Shown piece after piece: positions 34,903 through 47,386 of a DNA stretch of 64,000 nt. Source of the DNA: Nissolia schottii (Eukaryota > Streptophyta > Magnoliopsida > Fabales > Fabaceae); the NCBI GenBank assembly GCA_003254905.1, contig QANU01076285.1, positions 203,720 to 267,719 on the forward strand, written 5' to 3'. Below the pieces are notes generated by a model. It was not told where the DNA came from and did not search any database. It saw nothing but the letters and a program-made list of their open reading frames with translations. Every line of letters begins with the position of its first letter. Position 1 is the stretch's first letter. A program made the position numbers and the translations under genes.

Positions 34903-35200
34903 ATCCCTCTGGTCCATTTTAACTATTATTTTAGCCAAATTTTTTTATTCAAATTATTTGTCATTCTCACTTTACAAGACAAAATTTATTATTATGTTTA
35001 CAATTGTACCCCTAATTTATTAGTATTGAAAATAGTAACTTTTCAATACTATCTATATCTCTCTTCATTATGAAACACTTTAACCAAATTAAATAAAGAT
35101 ATATATTTTAGTAACCTTACTCTTTAAATCACTCTTAATTTTAAATTTCTTAATACCCATACATTTGGCCAAAGTGACACTTAAAATGGATCAGAGAGAA
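34903..35200. mobile_element. Stowaway-like MITE
   Basis: Left end ATCCCTCTGGTCCATTTTAA and right end (reverse complement) ATTCTCTCTGATCCATTTTAA, both followed by a gccaaat block, flanked by TA. About 298 bases, AT-rich. The ends match the common plant CTCCCTCCGTTCCATTTTAA style. Confidence 0.65.
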
Positions 35201-35649
35201 TATATTCTTCCCATTTTTCTTCGTATGACAATTTGCTAGCTAATTTATGATTGTGTAATAACAATCGTTATAATTGTAGGCTTGTTGAGTGATAGGTTAA
35301 ATCAACGCAAGTGTGATAATACAATAATGATAATGAACTGAAGAATTAATTTGGCCTAAAACTTATAATTTCATGAATTAAAATGTCAAATTTTGAATTT
35401 CAAGGACCAAAGTGACTTGATCTTACACTTTCAGAGACCAAAATGAACATTACCCCAATTGGCATGTATTAGTAACACTAATACCCTAACGACATTATCC
35501 TCATGCGTGTTCATAGTAACTTTACTCGAATGGGAGCTTGGTCATTCTCTTGGGCATGTCGAGTTCGTTGGGTATTGGGCTTGAGTTCATTGGGTCATTG
35601 GTCAACACTTTTCCTTTCTCATCATCCTCTAGGCCATGCTCCACTTAGC

Positions 35650-36693
35650 TCCTACTATCATCGCCTTCCTCATTGAAGAACACCTTGCCCTTAAGGTGAA
35701 TATTAAAAAATTCTTGCTTCAGTTGTGATAGAGTTTCTCAGGTGGAATCTTTAGGGGGAAGGCTAGACCACTGGATTAGCATTTTGGTTTGTAGAGGATT
35801 GCTTGAGTCAGCAGGAGCTACATCGAGTACCACGAGAAGGATAATGTGTGGTTGTTGAGATCCTAATTCAACCTTGGGTAAAAAGGGGACCTGGGAGGGT
35901 GGCTCTCCTTAATAGGGCTTAAGCAATGAGCAATGGAAGCAAGGTGAATTATTGAGCCTTAAGGGAGCGCTAATTTGTATGCCACAGGTCCTATCATCTC
36001 AAGAAATTGGAATGAACAAAAAAAGGCCTCTGGAATTGATATGGTCTAAGCCTCAGATAGCCCAAGAACCCACTTCAAAGCTTACATCATGACATTTCTT
36101 ATCTATGATTTCCTTCATCTGGGCTTGTACTCTTAGAAACTTTTTCTTCAACATAGCGAGTAGACCTTTTGTCTCTTCGAGTGTCTTCTAAACTACCATA
36201 AATTTTGTGGAGCCAGGGAGGTAGTGCGAGATTGAAGGTGGCTTCTGAACAAAGATCAGGGTGTTGTAGCACCACTCTTCCTAGTGGAGTTGCTTACTCC
36301 AACTTATAGGTTTCTCATGAATGAAGGACTGCATATGCTATTGCAGGGTTCAATTCACAACTTCCTTTTTACCTTTAGATTGGGGGTGGTACACTGTGCT
36401 CATAAGGAGGGTAGTGTAGCTGAGTTTGAACAACTCTCTCCAAAATGTGCTGCTAAAGATATTATCCCAATCAGAAATGATACTCCTTGGCGTCCCATGA
36501 AGCTTGCATACTGAATGAGAAAAAATCTCAGCGAATTGGCTAACAGAGTGGGACTTAGGGACTTAGTAGAAATGTACCCCTTTGGAGAACATGTCAACTA
36601 ATCTCAACACAATATCATGCCCTCGATATGATGGTAGGTCCACAATGAAGTCCAAAGAGAAATCCTCCTATACCCAGTGTGGTAGAGTAATAG
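35650..36693 (-). pseudogene. Ty3/gypsy chromovirus pol remnant (integrase to chromodomain)
   Basis: Read on the minus strand from 36693, conceptual translation across stops and shifts gives integrase-core phrases DFSLDFIVDLPSYRGHDIV, LVDMFSKGVHF, LHGTPRSIISDWDNIF, FWRELFKLS and YHPQSKGKKEVVN. These cover the three acidic positions (D, D, E) of retroviral-type integrases. Near 35700-35800 comes a chromodomain-like end (IQWSSLPPKDSTWETL), which places the element among chromoviruses. Several in-frame stops make it dead. Its upstream part is cut off at 36694 by the LTR of another element. Confidence 0.85.
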
Positions 36694-38512
36694 TGTCATG
36701 ACCCAATTTGGGAAGTGATGACACGTAAAGATGCCATCCCCACAAAAGTTTTAAATCGTGACTAAAAGTATTGACTAGGCAAATATAATTAGATAAAAAT
36801 TCAATATACTGAATAATAACTAGGTTTGCATAACAGAATGAAAATAGTATCCCAGAAGGGGTTACAACTAAATACGAAATGATTGATAAATAAATATAAT
36901 CATAAATGCATTGTGTCCAAGAATCTTGCCTAAAGCTATCTAGAGCAATAATACTACTACTGATGACAAGGTAGACCCCACTGCAAAACGGAGCTCACCA
37001 ACTAACACTGAATCGAACTACTACTGGGCAAGAAGCTCTCTGTCAAGATCCTCAATTGTATCTAATACAAATAAACAGAGAGGAGTGAGTTGTCAACTCA
37101 ACGAATGGGCACCACGATAGCACCACCACATAACATTCTAAGCATAATAAGTCATGATAACAACAACAACAACAAAAACCATAAACAATAGCTACAATCA
37201 TGTCATTATAATCATAGAGTTTAGAAATAACATACGCTAATAGAAGCACAAGGCACAATTGAATTTTTCCACCTTCATATGAGGGGTCGAGGTGGGACTA
37301 ATCCCCAACCTCGGTACAAGTAGGCTCACGGATACGCTAGACTCATATAGCCAATTGGATATGCGGGTACGCTAAACTTATATACTAAAAATGAATAATA
37401 GGTACGCTAAACCTGTCGTCAGGCTTGGGCCTTGCCAAGGGCGATAAACTTGTGCCTAGAGCAATCACAAGCCACAACAACTAGTAATAGTAAGTCATCT
37501 ACCCTAGGATTCACATGATATACCAATTATGATTTTTTTTCCTTCATATGGTGATCTAACTATGGCAAGTTCATTAATTAATCATAGCTTATATTTGCGC
37601 ATTTGTGTTACTACCAGTTATGAGAACATCAGATACTAATCTAATGAGAATACATCCCTAAGCATCTAGACTCGAAGCATGTATATCCACATATCCTAAG
37701 CATGTGGTCTCCAAGCATGTATATTCATATATCCTAAGCATGTAGTCTCTAAACATGTATATTCACATATCCTAAACATATAGTTTCTAATTCCTATACT
37801 AATACATGCATAATAACATAATAAAGGTACAACTAACTCGATTCACGATACTGAAATGGCACAACCAGTGATGCACTGGGACCTCCACTCACCTAGGATG
37901 GGTATCGGATAATCGGCCCAAACAATCGTAGCGGAGTTGCGTTGGCACCTGGAGTAGCCAACAACCCCAAATCATAAGAAAAATACTAAAAAGGATTGAA
38001 AAGAATAAAACCAACCTTGTTCCCTACTAGCGCAAGTGCGCTAGAGCCCTATTAAGGCTTACATATGCTAAAGTGTTATTGTGCTCCAGCAACATTGTTG
38101 CACCCGGGTGCTACAACGCCGCCTCAATGTCATTGTGATGGCAACATCAGACCCCTCCCCCTTGCTACTACTAAAAAGAGACTTATCCAAAAAAGAAGGA
38201 TTGTCCCCTGCCTAACTTGATGTGCTCTTAGATTGAGAGAGAGTCCTCGCTAGATAGAACCCTAAAAATAACTGAGAAGGATTTCTACTGGGATAATACC
38301 TTTCTGATGTATGCTAAGAGTCACCAAGTGGTACTCTATTTATAGGGAGAAGGAACTTAGCCAATGCAATAACATTTTGAATGCCAATGTAATTGCACTT
38401 CCATGGCGCCATTGCGCTCAGAATTGAGTTTGTGAGCCATAAATTGGAGCCTTTGTACACTCCCTAGGTCACTCTGACCCTTCCTAAGGATACTTCAAGG
38501 AAAGAGGCATCA
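36694..38512 (-). mobile_element. Gypsy LTR (about 1.8 kb) inserted into the chromovirus remnant
   Basis: The plus-strand left edge is TGTCATGACCC and the right edge GGCATCA. On the minus strand the LTR runs TGATGCC...GGGTCATGACA, directly after a purine tract (aaagagggaaaaata) that follows the pol of the second gypsy element. A plant TATA box, CTATAAATAGAG, lies near 38345 on the minus strand. The LTR interrupts integrase coding sequence at 36693/36694. The partner LTR and target-site duplication are not visible because the element is truncated on its other side. Confidence 0.6.
37660..37795 (+). repeat. Short tandem repeat in the LTR, unit about 43 bases
   Basis: Three and a half units of gcatgtatatccacatatcc-type sequence, each followed by taagcatgtagtctcta with variations. 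Confidence 0.75.
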
Positions 38513-39622
38513 TATTTTTCCCTCTTTAAGAATTTTGGTCCCCAAAATTGCACTAAACTGAATTGAACTGAACTGAAAAGAAATATTTGATGTACATGAG
38601 GAGTTGAATAGGTAAGGGTACTTTTCCTTCATAACATCCTCTTCTTCCTACATTGCTTCCTCTCCAAAGTGGTTACGCCAAATAAATTTTACTGAGGCCA
38701 TCAACCTCCTTTAAGCAAAACTTCTTGATTTGGTTATCCACTATAGTGATTGATCTCTCTTTGTAGGTCATGTTCGGGTCCACCTCCACATCTTGGAGTA
38801 AAAGTACATTCTTAACATCCTGGATGTATCACCTGAGCATTGAAATATGGAACATTGGATGTACTACTGTTAGATTGGGAAGTAATGTCAATGTATAGGC
38901 CATTGCACCTATCTTCTTCAAAATCTCAAAGGGACCCATGCAAAGAGGATTAACATTTCCCCTCTTCCCAAACCACATTACCCCCTTCATGAGGGATACC
39001 CGAAGGAACACTTTCTCTCCAACTGGGAACTCAAGGTCGAGCATCTATGGGCCGGCATAAGACTTCTACCTTGATTGTGCCGCTAGGAGTCTTTCTTCGA
39101 TCAACTTCACCTTGTCCATGGCCTTCTAAACAATATCAGGGTCTATGGCAGTGACTTCACTAATATTTAACAAGCCGATGGGAGACCTGCAATGCCTCCC
39201 ATACAACGTCTCATAAGGTGCTATCTGAATACTTGAATGGTAACTATTGTTATATGAAAACTCAACCAATGGTAGATATTCTTCCCAACTTCCTCGAAAG
39301 TCAAGGATGCTTCTCAGCAATTCCTCAAGGGTTTGAATCATTCTCACTGACTAACCATCTGCATGGGGATGAAAAGTTGTACTCATTGCCAATTGTGTTC
39401 CTATGGATATGATGAAGGCCTTCGAGAAGGTTGCCATGATATGTAACTCGCAGTCTAATATTATCGAGATTGGAATTCCATGAAGCTTCAGTATTTCCTT
39501 GACAAAAATCTATGCATATCACAGTCGTATAGATGGTCCACACCGGAATAAAATATGTTGACTTGATCATTCTATCAACTATTGCCCAAATTGAGTCATA
39601 GCCACTAGGGTTCAAGGTAGCC
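38513..39622 (-). pseudogene. Second Ty3/gypsy pol remnant (integrase C-terminal half)
   Basis: Minus strand from 39615: GYDSIWAIVDRMIKSTYFIP, then after frame disruption LHGIP-like sequence, MIQTLEELLRSILDFRGSW, YLPLVEFSYNNSYHSSIQ, APYETLYGRHCRSPIG, then VGEKVFLRVS, GPFEILKKIGAMAYTL and HPMFHISMLR. This is the usual order of a plant gypsy integrase core followed by its C-terminal region. A tail (VDPNMTYKERSITIVD) runs to the purine tract before the LTR. The upstream part, including reverse transcriptase, is missing: the reading is cut at about 39622. Frameshifts and stops are present. Confidence 0.88.
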
Positions 39623-40494
39623 TGATGATAGGGGGTTTATATCCTATTTTCTAATTCAATAAATGAGCATTGTAGCCTAAAAATGTAACAGTTTGAATGT
39701 CTAATTGTTATACTTTGCATATTATCCTCTTTTGTGAGAAATTGAGAAAAATGCAATTTAAGGCACCATTTTTTATCTTAGGAATCAATTTGTAGATTTT
39801 TTTTGTTTCCTTTTAGTTTTTTTTATTTTAATTGCATAAAAAAATCGCCAAGAGGATCAACGAAGATTTGAAGAAAATTAGAAGAAGATTTGATAAAATT
39901 GAAGAAGAGATTTAAATAGAACATTTAGATCATAAAGTACAAAATTGAAGACAAATCCAGAAAGATTTAGTCCAAGATTCATTGATGATGTTTTAACACT
40001 AAATTTTTCACGGATTTTTCACCACGATGGAGCTTGAATGTTGATTTGGCGTCAACTATAAAGTTGTGGATCTTTTTTTTAGCTTTAATTGAAGACTTGA
40101 AACACCTCAATCGGATATTTGTAGCCAAATTGATTTCTTTTTTACCAACAACAGTATCAAAAGTGTAGGTTTTCACTCACTTTGGGCTCATTCACTATAA
40201 ATAGATCACTTTCTCATAATCTGCCTCCGCCTTGAAGTGTCTGCAGCTTCTCTTTTATTTCTACACTTTAGGATTATGTTAGTAGTATTTAGTTGTTAGT
40301 TTAAATTCTTCAAGAATTACTAGAGTTCTCGCATTGAAACACAAGCTCTCTATTGTTCTCTTATTCAAGTACTTTCTTCTATTTATTTTATCGGGTGATT
40401 TTATTTTAATTATTCATTTTATACTATTCTAGTTTCTAAGGACAGGTTCCTTAGGGGTTTAGTAGGGAGGGTTTTTATCCTATTCCTTGTTTCA
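39623..40494 (+). mobile_element. Possible solo LTR
   Basis: The block starts TGATGATAGGGGG exactly where gypsy integrase sequence stops and ends near tccttgtttca where LINE sequence starts. It has a plant TATA box, CTATAAATAG, at 40195-40204 on the plus strand, followed by a leader-like pyrimidine-rich region. The flanking bases (tagcc / agtca) do not form a target duplication, so the boundaries and the call remain tentative. Confidence 0.35.
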
Positions 40495-40499
40495 AGTCA

Positions 40500-41719
40500 A
40501 AGTTTGTATTGGGGTTTCGAGATCTTTATTTCCTTGGGGTTCCGCATCACATGTTGTCACCTCCTTTTCCCAAGCTTCTACCACATTGCGGCCTCTAAGC
40601 AATCATCTACAAACTATACGGCCCTAGATCTAGCAATTTGTCACTTTTGCCCTCCGCATTTTAGTTATTTCCCATATTGCCATCTTCTTCTCCACCCTGT
40701 TTACGATGCTCTAGATTTTGCTCTATCAACCCCGCTTCTGGCTCATTCATGGCTGCAATTGTTGGCTCCTTCCCTTTTCAGGGCACACTCCCTTTTCATG
40801 CCCAAATTTTCTGCAACTGAAGCATACCTGGTGAAGCCCTTTGTATTCCATTAGTGTATCTTTCCATTGATCATATATTTGGGCAACAGGGCAAAGTCTT
40901 GCCTATTTTCCCCTACTTTGCTTTGTCGTGTTATCATCTATCTTCAGGATCTTACGAATTAATGTTCCCATTTTCTATACCCTATGCTCATGATAACGTT
41001 CAATGAAGAGCCCTGGTAACCAAACTCGAGCCATTATCTTGCTAATAGCCATTGGATTGAACCCTGGTTCCTAGCTTCTAATGACCAAATAATGGTCGAA
41101 CACCCTCCATGGGCCTCCAGTCGTCACGAACTCACGATCCTCATCAGTGTAGAATTTCATCAGGAAAAAATCTCGGTCCAAATCAACCATTTTTATGCCA
41201 CCCTTTCTAGCCCACATAACTTCCAACTTCCTCTTAAGCACTGGGAATCTAACGCATTTTTTGAGTAATTAACAATGAGGGACTCCATCCATGGTCTCCA
41301 GAACATTTTGAGAGTAGTTTCGTTTGTGGTTATAAGGTACTGCACAAAATTTTCTTCACCTAGATTTTGGGAATGAGCATTTCTTTTCTCTTTTTTGCCT
41401 TTTTCTCCATTGGTTCCTCTTCGAACTCGCTGGAGTTATCTTCTTTGTCCGAGTCATCCTCTTCATCAGTATTCTCTGTTAGACTAGTTGAGTGGAAACA
41501 AATATCCCCAACCCTCACTGCTCTTCCCCTTAGGGTTTCAACAAAGGTCCTTCTAGTTGTTGCATTTATAGTTGATTTGTCTTCTTCCTGCATCTAGTCT
41601 TCTTGTCTTGGAACTAGATTCACCATCCCTAAAAACTCCTCTCCCTCATTTCTTACTTTCTTTATGCTATGTTGTAGTTGTTCTAGCTCCAAGGTGGAGC
41701 TGAAACCTCCATCACTCAT
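40500..41719 (-). pseudogene. LINE ORF1 (DUF4283/CCHC) remnant
   Basis: On the minus strand ATG at 41719 starts MSDGGFSSTLELEQLQHS. An in-frame TAG follows RQED near 41594, then an acidic block (TDEEDDSDKEDNSSEFEEE). Across stops and shifts, DUF4283-type phrases appear at about 41260-40900: MWARKGGIKMVDL, FFLMKFYTDEDREFVTTG-like and GPWRVF-like. A CCHC zinc knuckle, CFSCRKFGHEKGVC, is encoded at 40824-40783. This is the RNA-binding first ORF of a plant L1-type LINE. Endonuclease and reverse transcriptase should follow below 40500 but are replaced by the LTR-like block. Confidence 0.75.
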
Positions 41720-42229
41720 GGTGACAATCCCAAAAAAGAAAACGGAAAAATCAGTTTTTCTCTCTCTAAAACTTTCTCTCTCTGTTGATTAATTCTTTTA
41801 GAATTAGGGTCACATAGTTTTAAAACATAGTGATTAGAATGTGACACATTAGTATGCACTAACCATGGATTTAATTCAACTAATTAATCAAAACAGCGAG
41901 GGCTTTATAAAATTCATCAACGTAATCATATTTGTAGTTGAGTCATTTTCTTAATCATTACACTGGGTTATCTTCACTCTCACATCACCAAAATCGTTCA
42001 TGAACATTAATCATAGGAGCAAAATTGAAGTTCAAGCAAATGTTTTTTGTTTTCCTTATTCTTTAATCCTTGTATTAAATTTGAAGCTTTTGATCAATAA
42101 TTGTTCGAACATATCCATGACAAGATATTCTAGCTGTTTAACGACAAAATTTTCAGTGAATTATTCTAACATAAGAGCCCTAGCAAAAAGAAAAAAAAAA
42201 TCTAACTTGAGATTAGAATGTATGAAAAA
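41720..42229. other. LINE 5' leader and spacer; no gene seen
   Basis: Just upstream of the LINE ATG (minus strand) is a purine-rich agagagagaaag leader, probably the element's 5' UTR. The rest is AT-rich. Confidence 0.45.
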
Positions 42230-43745
42230 ATTCGGATTTAATACATTTTCGTCCCTAATAAATTCAAAATTTTGATTGTTGACCCTAATAAAAAATGATT
42301 AGTTTCAGTACTTGATAATTTTATTTTATTCTTTACTCCCTACCATCAGTCGTGTATGGTAATTAGTAAATTGATGGACATAATTTAAAGTTAACATTGC
42401 TTATGTGATATCCCACTTATTCATGTGACTTAAATTTTTTTAAAAAAATCAATAATATGTTTTTACTTTCTAATACATATAAATTTTTTATTTTACACCG
42501 TAATAAAAAATATAGTTTCAAACTTGATAAAAAAAATTATTTGCCCTCAGTCGTCAGCAAGGTCGATCTGTTAACTACTAACTACTAATATGGTGGATAA
42601 GAGTTAAAGCCAACCTTACTTAGGTAACAAACCATTTATGCACATGACAACATTTTTTAAAATGAAAATCAATAAATAATTTTTAAAAAATTAAAAAAAT
42701 TAAAAATAAAAAATCAATCCTCCTTTTCTCTCCCCCAACCCCTCTTTTCCTTCATCTTCGTCCCCATCTCCGTCCCCCTCCCTAACCTCCAAAAACTCTC
42801 GCATCTGTTCGAGCTCTACCGCACCAAAAACTCTTACGCGACTTCGTTTCCGCCCTCCACCTTCATAATTAAAAATTAATTTGCAACTCTTTCCCAAATC
42901 ACATTTCAAGCAATTAATATTTGTCAGGTTTCTATCGACATAATACACCTAGATTATGAAATTAGTTAGTTGTAAATGATAGCGTTTGATGAGTTATTTG
43001 TATTATGAGCTAATGGTGACTTATCATCTTTTGAACAAGAACTTTATAAGCATGGAACGATCTAAGTTGTGTATAAATGGTGGTGTCCTTGGAAAATTAA
43101 CCCTAAGATTAGCCATTTAGTCGAGGTTACTCCACAACCCAGTGCTTAAAGGGGAACGATGGTATTGCATGACTGTATATATAATTGTTGTGTATAGGGG
43201 TAAGACTTTCGTATGAGAGTTGAAAGAGGTGGACTTAACTAAGTATTAGGAGGGGGCAGCAGAGATGGGAACGGGGCGAAGGGAGAAGAGAGGTTAGGAA
43301 GAGAGAAGGGGGTTTGATTTTTTTTCTTTTTTAATTTTCTTATGCCACTTCGGTGGGATGTTGCATAAGCATGATTATTGACTTTAACTATTGTATGTCC
43401 TCTCAATAGTTAACAGACTCAACTCTAACATGGGACAAAATAAATAAATAAAATTACTAAGTAGTAAAACTAATTTTTTTATTAGGGTGAAAAATCAAAC
43501 TTTTGAATTTATTAGAGGAAAAAAAACATATTATTAATTTTTTTTCAAATTAATGCCATGTGAATAAGTGGGTACTACATATATAGAGTTGACTTTGACT
43601 TCTGTCTGTCATGTTAGCATTTACTGGACTCGACTAATGGTAGGAGGCAAAATGAAAAAAAAAAATTGAATACTAAAGCCAAATTTTTATTAGCATGCAA
43701 AATCAAAATTTCAAATTTATTAAAGGGCAAAAACATGTTATACCC
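42230..43745. mobile_element. Foldback/MULE-like element with long terminal inverted repeats
   Basis: The left arm 42230-42700 matches the reverse complement of about 43310-43745. Shared blocks: ctaataaattcaaaa, ttttgatt..accctaataaaaaa, ctaccatcagtcg / ctaccattagtcg, and cccacttattcatgtg / cccacttattcacatg. Each arm contains two tandem, diverged units of about 240 bases, as in some MULE ends. The middle (42715-43300) is C-rich on one side (ctctcccccaacccc) and G-rich on the other (gaagggagaagagagg), also complementary. No transposase is visible. Confidence 0.65.
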
Positions 43746-44891
43746 AAAATTTTATCATTATACCAGTTACGACCATATATCCTCGCTTTCTGTCTTATGT
43801 TCACGAAAAAACTTATAAAGATTAGGTACCGTTTCCAATGTTCACCATAAAAAAGGTGAACATTAAATGTACATCCCAACAAACTTGCAGTAGTAGGTTT
43901 TATGTTTTAATATACTTAATTTGTAATTACAAAATGTCTATTTTGCCCTTCTTTTCAAGTCAAATTTTCTTTTCTCTACCACTCCTCCCATCTCTTTATT
44001 CTAGTCTCTATCCTGATTTGACACACTCAGATACCACATCAACACCGAATACCTATGGTTTGCATTGCTTGGAATCCCAACCCGCCCTAAAGCTCATGGC
44101 AAACCGTGGTGTCAGCTTTGCTGTTGATGGCTAGCTTCTACTTCTCCAATTTCTTCAAATTCTTTTGCTGACAAAGTCATGCACCTTGGTTGATCCTCAC
44201 AAAGGGGATAGACCTAGAATGACTTTTGCTATATGTATCACAAATTTGAGAGAATTTAGGTAAAACTTGGCTTAAACTACTTGGTTTTTTTTCCTTTAGG
44301 AATCACACAAAATTAATGGTGAATTAATAAATTTCTGCAATTGTTTTCAAAAGGAATAAAAAGGAAAACATTTACTAAAACTTATGAACTAATGAACCAT
44401 GACCCACAAAGTTTCAACCGCCCAGCAATCAATCTTGCATCACATACTCACTTGTATCCCGAAATTAAACTTTCATACACCCTCCCGAGAAAAGAAGAAA
44501 ACAAAAAACAATAGAACCCAACTTTTACAGAAAGGGAAAGTTCTTGAGTTATTTTAAGTGACGAGAGGATACTCGAGAGTTCCATTTTAAAAGGTCAAAC
44601 CTTTACCTAATGGCCACATCTTCTATATGCAGTTTGCCCATTGCGGTGAAATCACACTTGCCATTAATTTTTATTATTTAAATGTATAAATTAAAAAAAA
44701 AAAAAAACTGGTCACTTAATGGAGTATAATAACTCCAATTTCATGCATATCTACCTTAAGTGAATTCTTACTTTTTTCACCGTTGGATAGATACCGTTAT
44801 TACATCAATGGCTAAAAAAAAGTAATATTACAAATAACTTGGTGATTATACTTTTAACGGATTGACTTTGATCTCCAGGATAGACTTTTTC

Positions 44892-44926
<35 letters not shown>

Positions 44927-45830
44927 GTATATATATATATGGGGTCATTTTACTTTGCTATACAAGTGCTACAATATGGCAACAATCTTCATCGTAACTT
45001 TTCGTAGTATAGCCATAAGGTAAACAGCTGACCTCCGTTACCTTCATAGAAAACATTTTTCTCTCTGATTTTCTTTCTTACAGTCAAACCTTACCCAGCC
45101 TTCCAATGAAGTAGAACAATTTCTTTGTGGTAGATGAAAATTATCTGTACCTAAATTTCGTATTTTTATCGTTTCATCAATTACATGTTGTCACGGGTAA
45201 GATATATATTACAAAAATTAAAACAATTATTAAAGGGTAAATTATGTTTACATTAGTGAAATTATGATTCACTTCTTCTAATAAACACAACCTCCTATAA
45301 CGATAACAAAATGATGTTTATTATTTTGTTCATTATGTCTTTCACATTTTTTTTACATTTGGACAAATTTCATATCTCCTCTTACCCTCTCTTATCTGCA
45401 AGAGAGGTGCAAAATGGAGTTGTAAAGTTGTGTAAAAGAGAGAGTTAGGAAAGGTGGTAAAGTCTATTGATCGGAATTGAAAATATGGAGAACATAATTG
45501 ACAAAACATTTTAATAACAAATAACTTTTAACTCTGTTAATATTAAATCAGTGTGAATTTACTGACTATTGAATATGTATTACTTATTTTTCTCGTGATG
45601 TTAACGGATAATTGGTTGGACAAGAATGGAAGCGTGATTTGATTGCATGAAATTTTCATCCACGTGTGATAGAATAAATTTTTATGTAACCCTAAAATAT
45701 CATGTTGAATATACTCTAACTCATACAATGAGTATATTTTATCACTATATAATGGATCTTCCACTATAAAATACTAAAATCTCATTTATTGTATAGCCTA
45801 AAATATATTAAGGAGAATGCTTTATTGCCG
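43746..45830. other. No gene seen
   Basis: AT-rich spacer with a (TA)n tract at about 44893-44940. The open frame at 43838-44134 has no recognisable domain. Confidence 0.5.
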
Positions 45831-46091
45831 CACAAATTTTCTTGTACGGGGCCACAACCTTTCTTGTGGTGTGTTAAGAGAAAAGGAAAAAAAAAAAGAA
45901 AAAGAAAAAGGTAATAGCCAACATGGTGGCTTCAAAACGATAATTAACCCCATGTGAAAATAAGCAAAAAGGAAAAACAAAAACGAAACCCCAAGAGAAA
46001 GGAAATCTCTATATTTTTCTCTCTCTTTGGGGGAATTAGGCAATCTATAGCTAACAAAACCCAACACACTTCCGTGAGCGCAGCAATCATC

Positions 46092-46262
46092 ATGTCCTCG
46101 TCCCTCCTCCACCACTCATCATTAGCCCCTCACTTTCATCATCACCACCGCATCTCTTACCTCCCACCAACCGCACCAGCACCATCATCAGTAACCACCT
46201 CCTCCAAGGCCATCACCACAAGAAGAAGAAAGAGACCAAAGGAGAGAGACAAGCAGGGTTAG
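46092..46262 (+). CDS. Short hypothetical ORF, His/Ser/Arg-rich (low confidence)
   Basis: The ATG at 46092 opens 56 codons: MSSSLLHHSSLAPHFHHHHR..., then Pro/Ser/Thr-rich sequence, ending RRRKRPKERDKQG. Composition (Ser, Thr, Arg, few acids early) would suit an organelle-targeting leader, but no mature domain or donor site follows. A ctctctctttggggg leader lies 50-80 bases upstream, which is common in plant 5' UTRs. A second tiny frame, MASLKKKKPYYNTTSLYTQG, starts at 46277. It could be a non-coding transcript or a gene whose later exons were lost. Confidence 0.2.
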   Translation: MSSSLLHHSSLAPHFHHHHRISYLPPTAPAPSSVTTSSKAITTRRRKRPKERDKQG

Positions 46263-46352
46263 AAGACCGAAGAAACATGGCTTCCCTCAAGAAGAAGAAA
46301 CCCTACTACAACACAACAAGTCTATATACTCAAGGGTAGTAGTGATGAGATC

Positions 46353-46425
46353 CTTCTTCTTCTTCTTCTTCTTCTTCTTCTTCTTCTTCTTCTTCTTCTT
46401 CTTCTTCTTCTTCTTCTTCTTCTTC
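46353..46425 (+). repeat. (CTT)n microsatellite
   Basis: About 24 uninterrupted CTT/TTC units. The poly-Phe frame across it is an artefact of the repeat. Confidence 0.95.
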
Positions 46426-46535
46426 TATCATATGCTACTTTTCTTCTCTCTTCTCGGGGAATTGAAGCGTTGTGGTCCGATATTTGTTTGCTACATCAAG
46501 CAAATTATATTATTAACCTATATATTATATACTAT

Positions 46536-46541
<6 letters not shown>

Positions 46542-46574
<33 letters not shown>
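46542..46574 (+). repeat. (TA)n microsatellite
   Basis: About 16 TA units. Confidence 0.9.
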
Positions 46575-46577
<3 letters not shown>

Positions 46578-47350
46578 GGTGTCTATATATGTATATCTTT
46601 TCACAGTTGTCCGCTTTTTGGTTTGATGATTTAATTAGATTGATTCTATATATATGGATTCGATTACACAGCGTATGGTACGTTGTTAATTTTCGAGCTA
46701 GGTGTTACTAGCTAGATAAGTAATTCTGACATTGCGATGATGGTGAGAGCTCTCTATTTTTATTTTTATTTTTATTTTTCTTCTCTTTTGTTGTGTTGTA
46801 TGCTGAGCATTCTGTTACTTTATGGCTTTCCCTTACTTTGTAAATTTGAATTCGAGGACAGGAATTGTAGTAGGAGTAGTTTCTAATCGCAGTTGGAGAG
46901 GTATAGATCTGGATTTCCATATGTATGTGTGTGTGGTAATAAATGTTTTTCTTCAGATGAATAAACAGTTGGTTTGTTCCAAATTGTGTACCATATGCAT
47001 TGACTTTAATGCTCATGACCCCAAAAACCATCATCATCAAGCCTTCTGTTCGGTTATTCCTTTTCTTGAAATAGGGTTTTGTTTTTAATATTAATAATTA
47101 ATGTTCCTTTTTCGGAGTGTCAACATGTTTTTTCATTTTCTTTTTTGTTGCGGAGAAAAAAACTACACAGGATTTATTTATCCTTTCTCGAAGCCAACAT
47201 GAAAAATACTTAGTGTATAAAAATAAAACAAACCTCCCCAATGGATCAAATTACTTAAAAATAAATAAATACTTTCAATTCGACTTGATTCCATGATTTT
47301 CATCTTCCATCCCATCACCGGGTGAGTTACCCATACAAGGAAACTAGCTA

Positions 47351-47386
<36 letters not shown>

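Noticed and set aside
36694..40494. Pairing 36694-38512 and 39623-40494 as two LTRs of one element
   Set aside because: The two blocks differ in sequence, length and orientation of their TATA boxes.
40504..40854. 116-codon plus-strand ORF
   Set aside because: It is the antisense of the LINE ORF1 relic, including its CCHC knuckle.
46342..46539. ORF of mostly phenylalanine
   Set aside because: Pure translation of the (CTT)n microsatellite.
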